A DNA stretch of 44,026 nucleotides from Pseudomonadota bacterium (GTDB lineage Bacteria; Pseudomonadota; Alphaproteobacteria; Reyranellales; Reyranellaceae), in contig JAEZHS010000564.1 of assembly GCA_023436825.1 (NCBI GenBank), forward strand, positions 1-44,026. Reading direction: 5' to 3'. Below, in pieces: positions 1-9,311 of this stretch; the first letter of the stretch is position 1, and the number at the start of each line of letters is the position of its first letter. Position numbers and translations under genes: made by a program. The notes under the pieces were generated by a model. The model had not been told where the DNA came from. It did no database searches and saw nothing but the letters and a program-made list of their open reading frames with translations.

Positions 1-654
1 CCCTTCACCCCGCCGCCGCCACGGCCCGAGCTGCGGGCCTCGCGCGCGCTCGATCGCGGACCGCCGGAGCGGTCGAGCCGCGGCTGGCTGGTCGCGGCCC
101 TGGTGCTCGTCGCCATCGCGGGCGGCGGCTATCACGTCTACACGACGTACTTCCAGAAGCCCGAGCCCGTGGTCGCGGCGGCGCCTCCCGCACCGACACC
201 GGCACCCGCGCCGGTTCCGGCCGCGAGCGCGGGGGCCAAGTCGGTGCGCGACATCGTCGGCGAATATCTCGCGACCAAGCCGACGCCGGAGGCGATGCTC
301 GCCAAGGCGCGCGACTTCGCCAAGGCGAACGAGATGGGCGCCGCCTTCCTGGTGTTCCGTCGCGCCGCCGAAACCGGCAACGTGCCGGCCCAGGTCGAGC
401 TCGCCGCCTTCTACGATCCGCTCACGACGCCGGCGAAGGCGGGTTTCACGCCCGACGCCGCGCGCGCTGCCGAGTGGTACGAGCGCGCGGCGCTCGCTGG
501 GTCGGCCGAAGCGCAGCGCAAGCTCGGCCTGCTGCTGGCCAAGGGCGGCGCCAACTTGGCCGTCGACGCCGCCAAGGCGAAGGGTTGGTTGCAGCAGGCG
601 GCGGCGCAGAACGACGCCGACGCCAAGAAGGTGCTCGACGCCCTGCCGAAGTAG
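1..654 (+). CDS. Sel1-repeat (TPR-like) membrane-anchored protein, 5' end missing
   Basis: The reading frame is open from the first base of the window, so the true start lies upstream; an internal ATG-like start at 103 would cut the membrane segment. The visible protein has a proline/arginine-rich cytoplasmic stretch, one membrane helix (about codons 29-50, GWLVAALVLVAIAGGGY), a Pro/Ala-rich linker, then Sel1-type alpha-helical repeats, the clearest being AAEWYERAALAGSAEAQRKL followed by a second unit ending at the stop. Sel1 proteins are scaffolds for protein-protein contacts, often in envelope or signalling processes; the partner here is unknown. The stop lies 3 bp from the convergent stop of the AraC gene. 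Family is clear, role is not. Confidence 0.75.
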   Translation, partial: PFTPPPPRPELRASRALDRGPPERSSRGWLVAALVLVAIAGGGYHVYTTYFQKPEPVVAAAPPAPTPAPAPVPAASAGAKSVRDIVGEYLATKPTPEAMLAKARDFAKANEMGAAFLVFRRAAETGNVPAQVELAAFYDPLTTPAKAGFTPDAARAAEWYERAALAGSAEAQRKLGLLLAKGGANLAVDAAKAKGWLQQAAAQNDADAKKVLDALPK

Positions 655-657
655 GCC

Positions 658-1707
658 TCACTTGAGCTCGCGCACCCAGTCCTCGTAGCCACCGTTTGCG
701 CTGGCGGTCGACACCGGCCGGCTTGCCTCGATGCGTGCAGCCTGCGCGCGCCCTCGCATGTCGCTCGGACTGAGCCCGAAAGTCGCACGGAAGGCGCGGC
801 TGAAATGCGCTTCGCTCCGGAAGCCGAGCGCAAAGGCGATTTCATAGACGCGGCGATGATCCTGCGTGGGATTGCACAGCTCGGCGCAGGCGCGGCTGAG
901 CCGCTGTTCTTGGATGTAGTGCGCGACACCGCCCAGCGACTCGAACAGACGATAGAGCTGGCTGCGCGAGATCCGGAACTGCGCGCAGAGTCCCTCGGCC
1001 TGCAGGCCCGGCGATTCGAGATTCGCCGCGATATGCTGCTGGATGCGCCGGCGCATCGTCTTGTCGAGGGTGTCCCGCGCACGTTCCATCGTCTCGGTTG
1101 TCGACTGGAAGCAGGCGACGATCATGTCGGTCGTGGCCTGCGCGACATGCCCCGCGTCGGCCATGGTGATGTCGTCGGCCCGCACCAGCAGCGAGCGCAT
1201 GTAGTCGCGCAACAGGCCGCCCATGACGCTGCCGCCGCGCAGGACGAGCCCGTGCAAAGCGCCCGGCGCCGGCAGCGCCTGATCGAGCGTGTCGCGCGGC
1301 ACGACGATGGCGACGGTGCCCGATGCGGCGGCCTGGGTGACGTTGGACGGCGTCAGGTCGAGGATCTGCACGTCGCCGGCGCGCAGCTCCCGCCCGTGAT
1401 CGGCTGCCTCGCCGATCAGGCCGCCCTTGTCGTAGAGCTGCACGAGGTAATGGTCGAGGCCGTCCGCCACCGTCTTGCGGCGGTCGCGCACGAAGCGCTG
1501 GCTGGCGAAGTCGACCTGCGAGATCAGCAGACTGCCGAGATGGTAGCCGCGCACCGTCGCGTCGAAACCCTGGTCAGGCTTGTACCCGGCGTTCGGCGAC
1601 ACGTCGAAGATGACGGAGATGCTTTCATGCCAGGCGTCGAACTGATCGCGTGGCTGGAGATGACTGGTCTTGAACAAGCTGAATGGAAGCTTTGCTGCCT
1701 CACCCAT
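658..1707 (-). CDS. AraC-family transcriptional regulator
   Basis: The C-terminal ~100 residues carry the double helix-turn-helix of AraC/XylS proteins (first helix pair around CAQFRISRSQLYRLFESLGG, second around VYEIAFALGFRSEAHFSRAF, then the usual FGLSPSDMR). The N-terminal ~200 residues resemble the AraC-binding-like domain of the OxyR/FeaR-like group, with an RDRRK...DHYLVQLY core. I chose the ATG at 1707 (MGEAAKLPF), giving 349 residues; the frame continues upstream to a TTG at 1764 without a better ribosome site. It is transcribed away from the RTX metalloprotease gene, so it could control that gene or its own promoter; this is inference only. Confidence 0.85.
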   Translation of the reverse strand: MGEAAKLPFSLFKTSHLQPRDQFDAWHESISVIFDVSPNAGYKPDQGFDATVRGYHLGSLLISQVDFASQRFVRDRRKTVADGLDHYLVQLYDKGGLIGEAADHGRELRAGDVQILDLTPSNVTQAAASGTVAIVVPRDTLDQALPAPGALHGLVLRGGSVMGGLLRDYMRSLLVRADDITMADAGHVAQATTDMIVACFQSTTETMERARDTLDKTMRRRIQQHIAANLESPGLQAEGLCAQFRISRSQLYRLFESLGGVAHYIQEQRLSRACAELCNPTQDHRRVYEIAFALGFRSEAHFSRAFRATFGLSPSDMRGRAQAARIEASRPVSTASANGGYEDWVRELK

Positions 1708-1870
1708 ACCCAACTGCCCACCCCCTTGGGACACTTGATCAACGCTTTCAGGACGCCCAGTCAAACGGCTGCGCTGAATAATTGCTAGGAAATTGCACTG
1801 TGGCCACGGACTGACCGCATCAGAAATGCAAGGAAGTCAGGCCTGCATCGTTTCCTGGCAGTTGGTGAAC

Positions 1871-3976
1871 ATGGCAGCGCCCTACGAAGCAGAAGTCACA
1901 TTTCTCGTCGGCGTCGACTCGGAAGGCAAGGTCGCGGAGACCGCCTACCCTACCTGGAAAGGCGCCATCCCTGCGAACTATGCGGCGCCCTCCAAAGCGA
2001 TCAAATGGGGCGATCCGACGCCCGGCACGGGCGCCACCGTCACCTTTCACTTCGACGACGATTCCGGATGGACCGATGAAGAGAAGGATGCGTGGGAAGG
2101 CGGCCTCGCCCTGTGGTCGGCCGTCGCGAACATCACCTTCAGAGAAATCACCGACTCCACGCCGGCCAACTTCGTGATCGAACGGGGCGGCCCGGGAGCG
2201 GGGGCCGGCGCGTCGTTCGGCTCACAGAACACCGTCCCCATCGGCGGCACCACGCTCAGCACCCCTGGTGCCACGGGCTCGGTGATCGAGGTCGAGACCA
2301 CGGTCGATGACTTCGGCCCGATCGGCTACGATTTGGCACGCCACGGCGGCCATCCGTTCTCGACAGTGGTGCACGAGATCGGCCACATGCTCGGCATCGG
2401 CCATGGCGGCCCCTACAACGCCGACGTCAACAGGATGACGCAGCAGTTCGGTCCCTACGACATGACGTTGTGGACCCTGATGTCGTATATCTCCCCGCAC
2501 GAGACGGACACCAAGTTCTTCAACAGCTATCCGGTTGCCGGAACTTCTTGGGGCTCCGTCTTCGAGGCCGATCACAACTGGTATTTCGAACCGCTCACGC
2601 CGATGATGCTGGACATCCTGGCGATCCAGCGGGTCTATGGCGTCGCGACCAGTGGTCCTTTGGCCGCGGGCGGCGTCACCTTCGGCTTCAACAGCAACAT
2701 CGACGTCGACGGCTTTCTCGGCCGCATCTACGACTTCTCGCGCAATGCCCATCCCGTCCTGACACTGTGGAGCGGCGGCACAGGCAATACGCTCGACCTG
2801 TCGGGATACGACCAGGACGCAGTGATCAATCTGACCCCGGGAACCTTCTCGAGCGCCGGCGGCAAGGTCAACAACATCGGCATCGCCGTCGGCACGATCA
2901 TCGAAAAGGCGATCGGCGGCGACGGCAACGACAGGATCACCGCCTCGGACGTCGCGTCGTGGCTGAAGGGCGGCGACGGAGACGACACGCTTATTGGTGG
3001 CGCCGGCAACGACAGGCTTGATGGCGGTGCCGGCATCGACGCGATCTTCGGTGGCGCCGGCGACGACACGATCACCGGCGGCGCCGGGGGCGACGCGATC
3101 GATTTCGGAGCGGGCCGGAGTGTTCTTCGCGACACCCTGGCCGACGTGAATGGCGACACGATCAGCGGCCTCGGCTTCACAAACGCATTGGATCTCACCG
3201 GCTCCCTGATCGGCCGCAACAGTCTCGGCGTCACGATCGCGGACGGAACCGCAACCATCACGGCCGGCGCCGTATCGTTCCAGCTCAATGGAAGCTTTGC
3301 CGACGGCGACTTCATGGCAGCGGCACGCGGCAGCGGCGCCGACGCCCAGACGACAGTGTCGTTCGTCAACTATCTGCCGGGACTAGCCGAAGGCGTCCGG
3401 GTCGATCCCTCGTCAGTCAATGGCATCGCCAATGAGCCGTTTCTGACGGGCGACGGCGCGGTGCAGTTCACCTTGCAGTTCGAATCGGCGATTTCGGCGT
3501 TCAGCAACACGCTCGGCTACTACAAGGTCGCCGGGAATGGGTCGATTCTCGATGTGGAGATCCTGTTCGCCAATACGCTCAACGTCGCAGCCGGCACGAA
3601 CGTCGCGCTCGACACGCCAGGAAATGGCGAGCGCCTCGGTTTCTTCCTGGTTCAGGACGGCTTCGACTTCTTTGGCAGTCCGCCGCATGACCTTTCCTTC
3701 GTGACGGAAGGAACGCTCGTTCCGGCCAATCTCAATTCCGGTGTGCCGCTCCTCCTCAGCAGCGCCACGCTGGGGGTGCTGAGCGGCGTTTCCATCTTCC
3801 ACTCCTTTGCGACCCTCAATCCAGGAGACGCCGTCCAGGTCCTGTCGGGCGTCGCGCCTGGCGGCCGCGAGCTGCGGATCGGCTTCGAAGATCTGCCGAG
3901 CGCCACTGGCGACAACGATTTCCAGGACATCGTGGTCTCGGTCAGCGTGAACGCAGACGACTACTTCATCCTGTAG
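1871..3976 (+). CDS. Secreted RTX zinc metalloprotease (serralysin/M10-like) with C-terminal DUF4114
   Basis: Predicted extracellular zinc endopeptidase. The extended zinc site HEIGHMLGIGH begins at residue 168 (codon 2372) and is followed by a Met-turn region (TLMSYISPH), as in metzincins of the serralysin/matrixin type. Six calcium-binding RTX nonapeptides (GGDGNDRIT, GGDGDDTLI, GGAGNDRLD and others) lie at about 2915-3110, and the last ~190 residues look like DUF4114 (ATGDNDFQDIVVSV). There is no Sec signal peptide, which fits type I export through the C-terminus, but no T1SS genes are in the window. The start is uncertain: ATG 1871, ATG 1826 and TTG 1793 are all in frame and none has a strong Shine-Dalgarno site. 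Confidence 0.88.
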   Translation: MAAPYEAEVTFLVGVDSEGKVAETAYPTWKGAIPANYAAPSKAIKWGDPTPGTGATVTFHFDDDSGWTDEEKDAWEGGLALWSAVANITFREITDSTPANFVIERGGPGAGAGASFGSQNTVPIGGTTLSTPGATGSVIEVETTVDDFGPIGYDLARHGGHPFSTVVHEIGHMLGIGHGGPYNADVNRMTQQFGPYDMTLWTLMSYISPHETDTKFFNSYPVAGTSWGSVFEADHNWYFEPLTPMMLDILAIQRVYGVATSGPLAAGGVTFGFNSNIDVDGFLGRIYDFSRNAHPVLTLWSGGTGNTLDLSGYDQDAVINLTPGTFSSAGGKVNNIGIAVGTIIEKAIGGDGNDRITASDVASWLKGGDGDDTLIGGAGNDRLDGGAGIDAIFGGAGDDTITGGAGGDAIDFGAGRSVLRDTLADVNGDTISGLGFTNALDLTGSLIGRNSLGVTIADGTATITAGAVSFQLNGSFADGDFMAAARGSGADAQTTVSFVNYLPGLAEGVRVDPSSVNGIANEPFLTGDGAVQFTLQFESAISAFSNTLGYYKVAGNGSILDVEILFANTLNVAAGTNVALDTPGNGERLGFFLVQDGFDFFGSPPHDLSFVTEGTLVPANLNSGVPLLLSSATLGVLSGVSIFHSFATLNPGDAVQVLSGVAPGGRELRIGFEDLPSATGDNDFQDIVVSVSVNADDYFIL

Positions 3977-3997
3977 GCAGATCAGTTTGGACTGGGC

Positions 3998-4016
3998 CGT
4001 CAAAACCACTTTGACG
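3998..4016. terminator. Candidate bidirectional terminator hairpin
   Basis: Perfect 7-bp arms CGTCAAA/TTTGACG enclose a 5-nt loop, between the convergent stops of the metalloprotease and cyoD. The flank is AT-rich (ATTGAATTAAATT) but has no clean T run, so termination is a reasonable guess rather than a firm call. Confidence 0.45.
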
Positions 4017-4026
4017 AGCTATTGAA

Positions 4027-4329
4027 TTAAATTGCCATCCTGCTGTGCAGGTCGATCATGATCCAGAGGCTGCCGCCAACCATCAGGAATATCAGGACGG
4101 CAGTGAAGCCGATCGCCAGCAGGTTCTCCTTGGGAGTCGTCGTGAAGTTGACGTGCAGGAAGAAGTGCAGATGCACCAGGACCTGCATCACCGCCGCGAC
4201 CGCGATGATCCACATGATGCGCGAGGTCGGCAGGGCGTGGGTGTAGACCAACCAGAACGGGATCGCCGTCAGGATGACGGCCAGCACGAAACCGATCAGG
4301 TAGGAGGCAAGGCCGTGTCGTTCCATCAC
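4027..4329 (-). CDS. cyoD: Cytochrome bo3 ubiquinol oxidase subunit IV
   Basis: A protein of about 100 residues with three predicted membrane helices (LIGFVLAVILTAIPFWLVY, IMWIIAVAAVMQVLVHLHFFLH, LLAIGFTAVLIFLMVGGSLWI), matching CyoD in length and topology. Subunit IV stabilises the oxidase and its CuB site assembly. The start is either the GTG at 4329, overlapping the cyoC stop, or the ATG immediately after it. Last gene of the operon; a cyoE (haem O synthase) gene does not follow. Confidence 0.93.
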   Translation of the reverse strand: MMERHGLASYLIGFVLAVILTAIPFWLVYTHALPTSRIMWIIAVAAVMQVLVHLHFFLHVNFTTTPKENLLAIGFTAVLIFLMVGGSLWIMIDLHSRMAI

Positions 4330-4946
4330 AGGAGCCCCGGAACATAGACGACGGAGAAGATGCCGACCCAGGCGATGTCGAGGAAGTGCCAGAACAGGCC
4401 GAGCCGCAACAGGCGCGAGGCCACCGGCAAGGTGAGGCCCTTGATTGCCACCTGAGCGCTCAGGATCAGGATCCAGATCAAGCCGACGCTGACGTGGGTG
4501 CCGTGCGTGCCGACCAGGGTGAAGAAGGCCGACAGGAAGCCGCTGCGGTCGGGGCCGGCGCCGACGCGGATCATGCCGAGAAATTCGCGGATCTCGAGGA
4601 AGACGAAGCCCGCGCCAAGCAGGAAGGTGATGGCGAGCCAGCCCAGCACCGCCGAGCGGTTGCCCTGCCGCGACGACAGCGACGCAAAGCCGAAGGTCAT
4701 GCTGCTGATCAGCAGCAGGGCGGTCTCGAGCGCAGCGTTGTTCAGGCTGAAGAGCTGCCTGCCCGTCGGGCCACCGGCCGTGTTGCCGACCATGATGCCG
4801 TAGGTCATGAACAACAGGGCAAAGATGACGGCGTCGCTCATCAGGTAGAGCCAGAAGCCGAGCTCGCGCTGGGCGTGGACCGCCTCAACCTCGGAATGGG
4901 GCGCGGCATGCGGTTGGCCGGGAACAGCGGTGACGTTGGCGTTCAT
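4326..4946 (-). CDS. cyoC: Cytochrome bo3 ubiquinol oxidase subunit III
   Basis: A 206-residue protein with five membrane helices and the COX3-like signature [19 protein letters not shown] near the N-terminus and [14 protein letters not shown] in the middle. It is the subunit III partner of the haem-copper quinol oxidase. The ATG overlaps the cyoB stop (ATGA), indicating translational coupling. Length and order are as in E. coli cyoABCD. Confidence 0.95.
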   Translation of the reverse strand: MNANVTAVPGQPHAAPHSEVEAVHAQRELGFWLYLMSDAVIFALLFMTYGIMVGNTAGGPTGRQLFSLNNAALETALLLISSMTFGFASLSSRQGNRSAVLGWLAITFLLGAGFVFLEIREFLGMIRVGAGPDRSGFLSAFFTLVGTHGTHVSVGLIWILILSAQVAIKGLTLPVASRLLRLGLFWHFLDIAWVGIFSVVYVPGLL

Positions 4947-6928
4947 TGGCGCGCCGCCTTCGCCGCCTCGAGCTCGCGATAGCGCGCCTTCTCCAGGCGC
5001 TGGACCTCCTCGGCGGTCAGCACGAAGTCGGTCTCGTCATCCGACGACCGCCAGATCATGGTGGCCCACATGGCAAGCCCGCAGAGGATCGCCAGCCACC
5101 AGATCCACCACACCATGGCGAAGCCCAACACGAAGGAGAGTCCGCCCATGATGATGCCGGCGGCCGAGTTCTTGGGGATCTCGATATCGTGGTAGGCGGC
5201 CGGCGGTGTGTAGGCCGTGCCGCGCTCCTTCATGTCGAGCAGGGCTTCGCGGTCACGCACCTCGGGCAGGACGGCGAAGTTGTAGGGCGGCGGCGGCGAG
5301 GCGGTCGCCCATTCGAGCGTCCGGCCGTCGTACGGATCGCCCGTGACGTCGAGCGCGCTCTTGCGGTCGCGGATCGAGGCGATGACCTGCATGATGAGGC
5401 AGCCGATGCCGATCATGATCAGCACCGCGCCCATCGACGCGGCGATCAGCCAGGGCTGCCAGTTGGGATCGTTGTACTGCTCCATGCGCCGCGGCATGCC
5501 CATCATGCCCAGCACATAGAGCGGCATGAAGGCGAGGTAGAAGCCGACGATCCAGAACCAGAAGGCCGCGGTGCCCCACGGCTCGTTCATCTTGAAGCCG
5601 AAGGCCTTGGGGAACCAGTACATGTAGCCGGCGAGGTAGCCGAACAGCACGCCGGGGATGATCATGTTGTGGAAGTGCGCGACCAGGAAGGTCGTGTTGT
5701 GCATCAGGAAGTCGACCGGCGGCACCGCCAGCAGCACGCCCGTCATGCCGCCGATCACGAAGGTGGCGATGAAGCCCACCGTCCACAGCATCGAGGGATG
5801 GAAGGTGATGCGGCCGCGATACATCGTCAGCAGCCAGTTCAACACCTTCACGCCCGTGGGCACGGCGATCACCATGGTGGTCACGCCGAAGAAGGCGTTG
5901 ACGTTGGCGCTGGAGCCCATGGTGAAGAAATGATGCAGCCAGACGGTGAAGCTGAGGATGGCGATCGCGGCCGTGGCGTAGACCAGCGATTCGTAACCGA
6001 ACAGCCGCTTCCTGGAGAAGGTCGCCACGACCTCTGAGAACACGCCGAACGCCGGCAGGATCAGGATGTAGACCTCCGGATGGCCCCAGATCCAGAACAG
6101 GTTGGCGTAGTTCATCATGTTGCCGCCCAGCTCATTGGTGAAGAAGTGCATGCCGAGCAGGCGATCGAGCGCCAGCAGGCCGCACGCCACGGTGATCGCG
6201 GGGAAGGCAAAAACCATGAGGACGGAGGTGCAGAGGGCGGTCCACACGAACGGCGTCATGCGCATCAGGGTCATGCCCGGCGCGCGCCGTTTGAGGATGG
6301 TGACGACGAAATTGATGCCTGTCAGGGTCGAGCCGATGCCGCTGATCAGCAGCGCCCAGATCCAGTAGTCGGTGCCGACGCCCGGGCTGTACTGGATGCC
6401 CGAATAGGGCGGATAGCCCGTCCAGCCGGCGGTCGAGAACTTGCCGATCACCAGCGAGATCATGACCAGGCTCGCGCCCGAGGCGGCGAGCCAGAGGCTG
6501 AGCGAATTCAGGAACGGGAAGGCGACGTCGCGCGTGCCGATCTGCAGGGGCACGGCGATGTTCAGGAGCCCGGTCATGAACGGCATGGCCATGAAGATGA
6601 TCATGATCGTGCCGTGCGAGCTGAAGATCTGGTCGAAATGCTCGGGCGGCAGGTAGCCGCCATTGTCCAGCGCCATCGCCTGCTGGGCGCGCATCATGAT
6701 CGCGTCGACGAAGCCGCGCAGCAGCATGATCAGCGCCAGGATGACGTACATGGCGCCGATGCGCTTGTGGTCGACGCTGGTCAGCCACTCCTTCCACAGA
6801 TAGACCCAGCCCTTGAGCCAGGTGATGACGATGGCAACCAGCAGCGCGCCGCCCACCACCATCGCCGCACCGCTGGCGGCAATGGCGCTGTACAACGGCA
6901 GGGCCTCGATGGTCAGTCTTCCGAACAT
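4943..6928 (-). CDS. cyoB: Cytochrome bo3 ubiquinol oxidase subunit I
   Basis: Catalytic subunit: it oxidises ubiquinol, reduces O2 to water and pumps protons across the inner membrane. The protein has 661 residues (E. coli CyoB has 663) with about 15 membrane helices. Seen motifs include [12 protein letters not shown] around residue 280 (CuB histidine and cross-linked tyrosine), the HH pair in [10 protein letters not shown], and HFHNMIIPG for the haem ligands. The ATG at 6928 follows a GGAG Shine-Dalgarno and lies one base after the cyoA stop, so the longer arginine-rich in-frame extension to 6967 is rejected. Confidence 0.97.
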   Translation of the reverse strand: MFGRLTIEALPLYSAIAASGAAMVVGGALLVAIVITWLKGWVYLWKEWLTSVDHKRIGAMYVILALIMLLRGFVDAIMMRAQQAMALDNGGYLPPEHFDQIFSSHGTIMIIFMAMPFMTGLLNIAVPLQIGTRDVAFPFLNSLSLWLAASGASLVMISLVIGKFSTAGWTGYPPYSGIQYSPGVGTDYWIWALLISGIGSTLTGINFVVTILKRRAPGMTLMRMTPFVWTALCTSVLMVFAFPAITVACGLLALDRLLGMHFFTNELGGNMMNYANLFWIWGHPEVYILILPAFGVFSEVVATFSRKRLFGYESLVYATAAIAILSFTVWLHHFFTMGSSANVNAFFGVTTMVIAVPTGVKVLNWLLTMYRGRITFHPSMLWTVGFIATFVIGGMTGVLLAVPPVDFLMHNTTFLVAHFHNMIIPGVLFGYLAGYMYWFPKAFGFKMNEPWGTAAFWFWIVGFYLAFMPLYVLGMMGMPRRMEQYNDPNWQPWLIAASMGAVLIMIGIGCLIMQVIASIRDRKSALDVTGDPYDGRTLEWATASPPPPYNFAVLPEVRDREALLDMKERGTAYTPPAAYHDIEIPKNSAAGIIMGGLSFVLGFAMVWWIWWLAILCGLAMWATMIWRSSDDETDFVLTAEEVQRLEKARYRELEAAKAARQ

Positions 6929-6929
6929 G

Positions 6930-7817
6930 CTATCTCCGCGCCGGCGCGGTCGGCGCCTGGCCGCCATGCGCCTGGTGGCCGCCGGTGTACCTGTCGATGA
7001 TCGAGTCGAATAGCTTGGGCTCGACCGCCGAGTACAAGGTGATGGGGTTGAGCCGGCTCCGCTCGGCGAGCTTGGCGTAGGTCGGGGGATCGAGCTTGGC
7101 TGGCGCCTGCTTGGCCTTCGCCACCCAGGCGTCGAAGTCGGCCTGGCTCATCGCCACCACCTCGAAGAACTGGTCGGAGAAGCCGCCGCCCGAATACTGG
7201 GTGTTGCGGCCGACGAACTTGCCGGGGTTGTCGGCCAGTAGTTGCAGGCGGGTCTGCATGCCGGCCATGGCGTAGATCTGGCCGGCCAGTGCCGGCACAT
7301 AGAAGGAGTTCATCACCGTGTCGGAGGTGATGCGCAGGCTGATCGGCCGGCCGGCCGGGATGGCGAGCTGGTTGACCGAAGCCACGCCCTGCTCGGGATA
7401 GATGAACAGCCACTTCCAGTCCTGGGCCACGACCTGGACGTCGAGCGGCGGCGTCGAGGAGGCGATCTCGCGATAGGGATCGAGCTTGTGGGTGCTGCGC
7501 CACAGCAGCACGGCGACGGCGATGACGATCAGCGCCGGAACCAGCCAAACCACGGCGTCGACCTTGGCCGAGTAGTCCCAGGTCGGCTCATAGCGGGCGT
7601 TGCGGCCCGCGCGATAGCGCCAGGCGAACCACAACGCCATGACGATGACCGGCACGACCACTATCATCATGACCGTGAAGGCGTCGATCATCAGGCCACG
7701 CTCGGCGTCGGCGATCGGCCCCTTGGGATTGAGGACAACCAGACGGTCGCAGCCGCCGGCGAGAAGGGCCAGCAACGCGATCGCCGCGCACCGTACTGTA
7801 ACGACTGCCTGCTTCAC
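6930..7817 (-). CDS. cyoA: Cytochrome bo3 ubiquinol oxidase subunit II
   Basis: A 295-residue lipoprotein-like subunit. A signal peptide ends in LLAGGC, then two membrane helices (around residues 45-65 and 88-107), then a periplasmic cupredoxin fold ([41 protein letters not shown]) lacking the CuA ligands, as expected for a quinol oxidase. The start is a GTG with a GGGGG stretch upstream. It heads cyoABCD. The promoter must lie in the 81 bp between this start and the protease stop. Confidence 0.95.
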   Translation of the reverse strand: MKQAVVTVRCAAIALLALLAGGCDRLVVLNPKGPIADAERGLMIDAFTVMMIVVVPVIVMALWFAWRYRAGRNARYEPTWDYSAKVDAVVWLVPALIVIAVAVLLWRSTHKLDPYREIASSTPPLDVQVVAQDWKWLFIYPEQGVASVNQLAIPAGRPISLRITSDTVMNSFYVPALAGQIYAMAGMQTRLQLLADNPGKFVGRNTQYSGGGFSDQFFEVVAMSQADFDAWVAKAKQAPAKLDPPTYAKLAERSRLNPITLYSAVEPKLFDSIIDRYTGGHQAHGGQAPTAPARR

Positions 7818-7875
7818 GCCCCCGCCCGCACCGATGATTAAGCAGCGGGATTAGATTGAAGCTACATCTTGTATT

Positions 7876-7896
7876 GGGCAAATGAAACTTTTGCCC
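7876..7896 (-). terminator. Hairpin just after the serine protease stop
   Basis: Arms GGGCAAA and TTTGCCC are separated by 7 nt and start 3 bp past the protease stop codon. It could end the protease transcript upstream of the cyo promoter. There is no U-run after the stem, so it may be only an RNA 3'-end structure. Confidence 0.4.
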
Positions 7897-7898
7897 GC

Positions 7899-9053
7899 TC
7901 ACGCACAGCTATCGGCCCGCCAATCGAACGGTGTCTTGGCGCCGCGCAGGAACGCTGCCAGCCACGAGCTGCCCAATGCGTAGTTGGCCTTGGTCGTCTG
8001 CTGGCTCGTCACGATGTAGGTGTTGATGCCGACGACGCGACCGCAGGAATCGATCAGCGGCCCGCCGGAATTGCCGGCCGAGATATCGGCCGAGTGCAAC
8101 ACCATGGGCGTGTTGCGCTCCTTGTTCTGTATGGCGCTCACCGTGCCCTTGGTCAGCACGACCTCGGGCGCGGCCTTGAGGTCGCCGGCAGTCAGGCGGC
8201 GCAGGTTCCGGTCCTGGGCGATGGCGATGGCAGGATAGCCTGCGGCGACGACTTCGCTCAGCGAGGCGGGCTCGCCTGCCACCGGCAGCGGTTTCACGCT
8301 GCCCGCCGGCACGCCGTCGACCTTGATCACCGCGAAATCGGCCTGGCCCGGCTGCGAGGTCGCGACCACCGTGCCGACATAGCCGGCTTTCAGATGCTTG
8401 CTCAGGATCAGCGCCTCTGTGCCCGGCGAAGCGCGGCCCACGACATGATGGTTGGTGACGACATAGTTGGGGGCAACAAAAAAGCCGGAGCCGCTGTCGC
8501 CTCCGGCCGACACCACCAGGACGGTGGCTTGCTCGAGTGCCTGTGCCAGGCTGGCCGGCGTCATCTTGCCGACAGTCTTGCCGCTGCCTGGGCCGCCGGT
8601 CTGCGGCAGATCGATCGACGCCGCGGCCGGTGTCACCTTTGCAGGACCACCTCCAGGACTGGGCGCCGCGTCGGTCTTGCGCTCAGGCAGGGCGCCGGGC
8701 GGCGCCGGCGAGGCAGGTCCGCCCTTGCCGAGCGGATCCTTGATGGTGCAGACGTCGGCCTTCAGACGCTCCTTGAGGAGCGCGATCTGGTCCTCGATCT
8801 GCTTGTTGGCGGCCTTCTGCTTCTCGATCTGCTCTTCCAGCGCCTTGACCTGCGCCTGGTCGGGCCCCGGCAGAGCGGGCGGCGGTGGCGGCGCGGGCAA
8901 CTGCACCGCGACATTCACGATGGGGCGATAGAACAGGTACCAGCCCAGCGCCAAGCCGGCGGCCAGCAGCAAAAAGCCGCCGACAAGACCGCCCAAGATC
9001 AGGGGCCAACGGGCTCTCGGACGTTCTTCAGGCGACGGCGCGTTCTCGGCCAT
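7899..9053 (-). CDS. Membrane-anchored trypsin-like serine protease (S1C/HtrA-like, no PDZ)
   Basis: A 384-residue protein: a short cytoplasmic N-terminus, one membrane helix (about residues 20-41), a proline-rich stretch, a predicted coiled coil (AQVKALEEQIEKQKAANKQ, ~30 residues), a low-complexity Pro/Gly/Ala linker, then a trypsin-like domain of ~200 residues. The triad is visible as His in TNHHVVG, Asp in ADFAVIKV and Ser in ISAGNSGGPL. No PDZ domain follows, so it is shorter than DegP/DegS. It probably acts in the periplasm, tethered to the inner membrane. The ATG at 9053 was chosen because the upstream extension has no membrane-protein character. Confidence 0.85.
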   Translation of the reverse strand: MAENAPSPEERPRARWPLILGGLVGGFLLLAAGLALGWYLFYRPIVNVAVQLPAPPPPPALPGPDQAQVKALEEQIEKQKAANKQIEDQIALLKERLKADVCTIKDPLGKGGPASPAPPGALPERKTDAAPSPGGGPAKVTPAAASIDLPQTGGPGSGKTVGKMTPASLAQALEQATVLVVSAGGDSGSGFFVAPNYVVTNHHVVGRASPGTEALILSKHLKAGYVGTVVATSQPGQADFAVIKVDGVPAGSVKPLPVAGEPASLSEVVAAGYPAIAIAQDRNLRRLTAGDLKAAPEVVLTKGTVSAIQNKERNTPMVLHSADISAGNSGGPLIDSCGRVVGINTYIVTSQQTTKANYALGSSWLAAFLRGAKTPFDWRADSCA

Positions 9054-9150
9054 GGATGTAAGTGGGCTCCCGGGAAAGGCCGCAGTCAATACCGTGCGGG
9101 CGGCGGAATTTGGGCACTGTGGAGCCTCTTGCATGGCCCGGCAGACGACA

Positions 9151-9168
9151 TAAGTGTATATGCACTTA
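9151..9168. promoter_or_regulatory. Palindrome in the protease-thiolase divergent region
   Basis: TAAGTG-TATATG-CACTTA is an 18-bp inverted repeat with 6-bp arms, in an AT-rich patch of the 258-bp region between the divergent protease and thiolase starts. It is a possible operator for either promoter. No cognate regulator is adjacent. Confidence 0.35.
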
Positions 9169-9176
9169 ACTGTGAT

Positions 9177-9259
9177 CCCTCATGCTTCCCCTCCCCTTTG
9201 GGGGAGAGGCTGGGTGAGGGGGTGATGCAGGAGACGGCCTTCTGTTGTACCCCCTCACC
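9177..9259. repeat. REP-like palindromic intergenic element, copy 1
   Basis: Two nested hairpins: a C-rich/G-rich stem around CCCTCCCCTTTGGGGGAGAG (9188-9209) and perfect 11-bp arms GGTGAGGGGGT (9213-9223) and ACCCCCTCACC (9249-9259). The same CCCTCATGCT lead-in and C-rich stem recur at 27844-27875. It lies just upstream of the thiolase ribosome site and would form a strong structure in its leader if transcribed. Confidence 0.6.
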
Positions 9260-9311
9260 TAGAGGAACATAAATGGCTGCGAGACGTCGGCCACTAGCGA
9301 AGGAGAGTTCC

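Noticed and set aside
2915..3110. Tandem DNA repeat inside the metalloprotease gene
   Set aside because: It is explained by the protein-level RTX calcium-binding nonapeptides; DNA copies are diverged.
6928..6967. Arginine-rich N-terminal extension of CyoB
   Set aside because: The ATG at 6928 has a good Shine-Dalgarno, follows the cyoA stop by one base and matches the known length.
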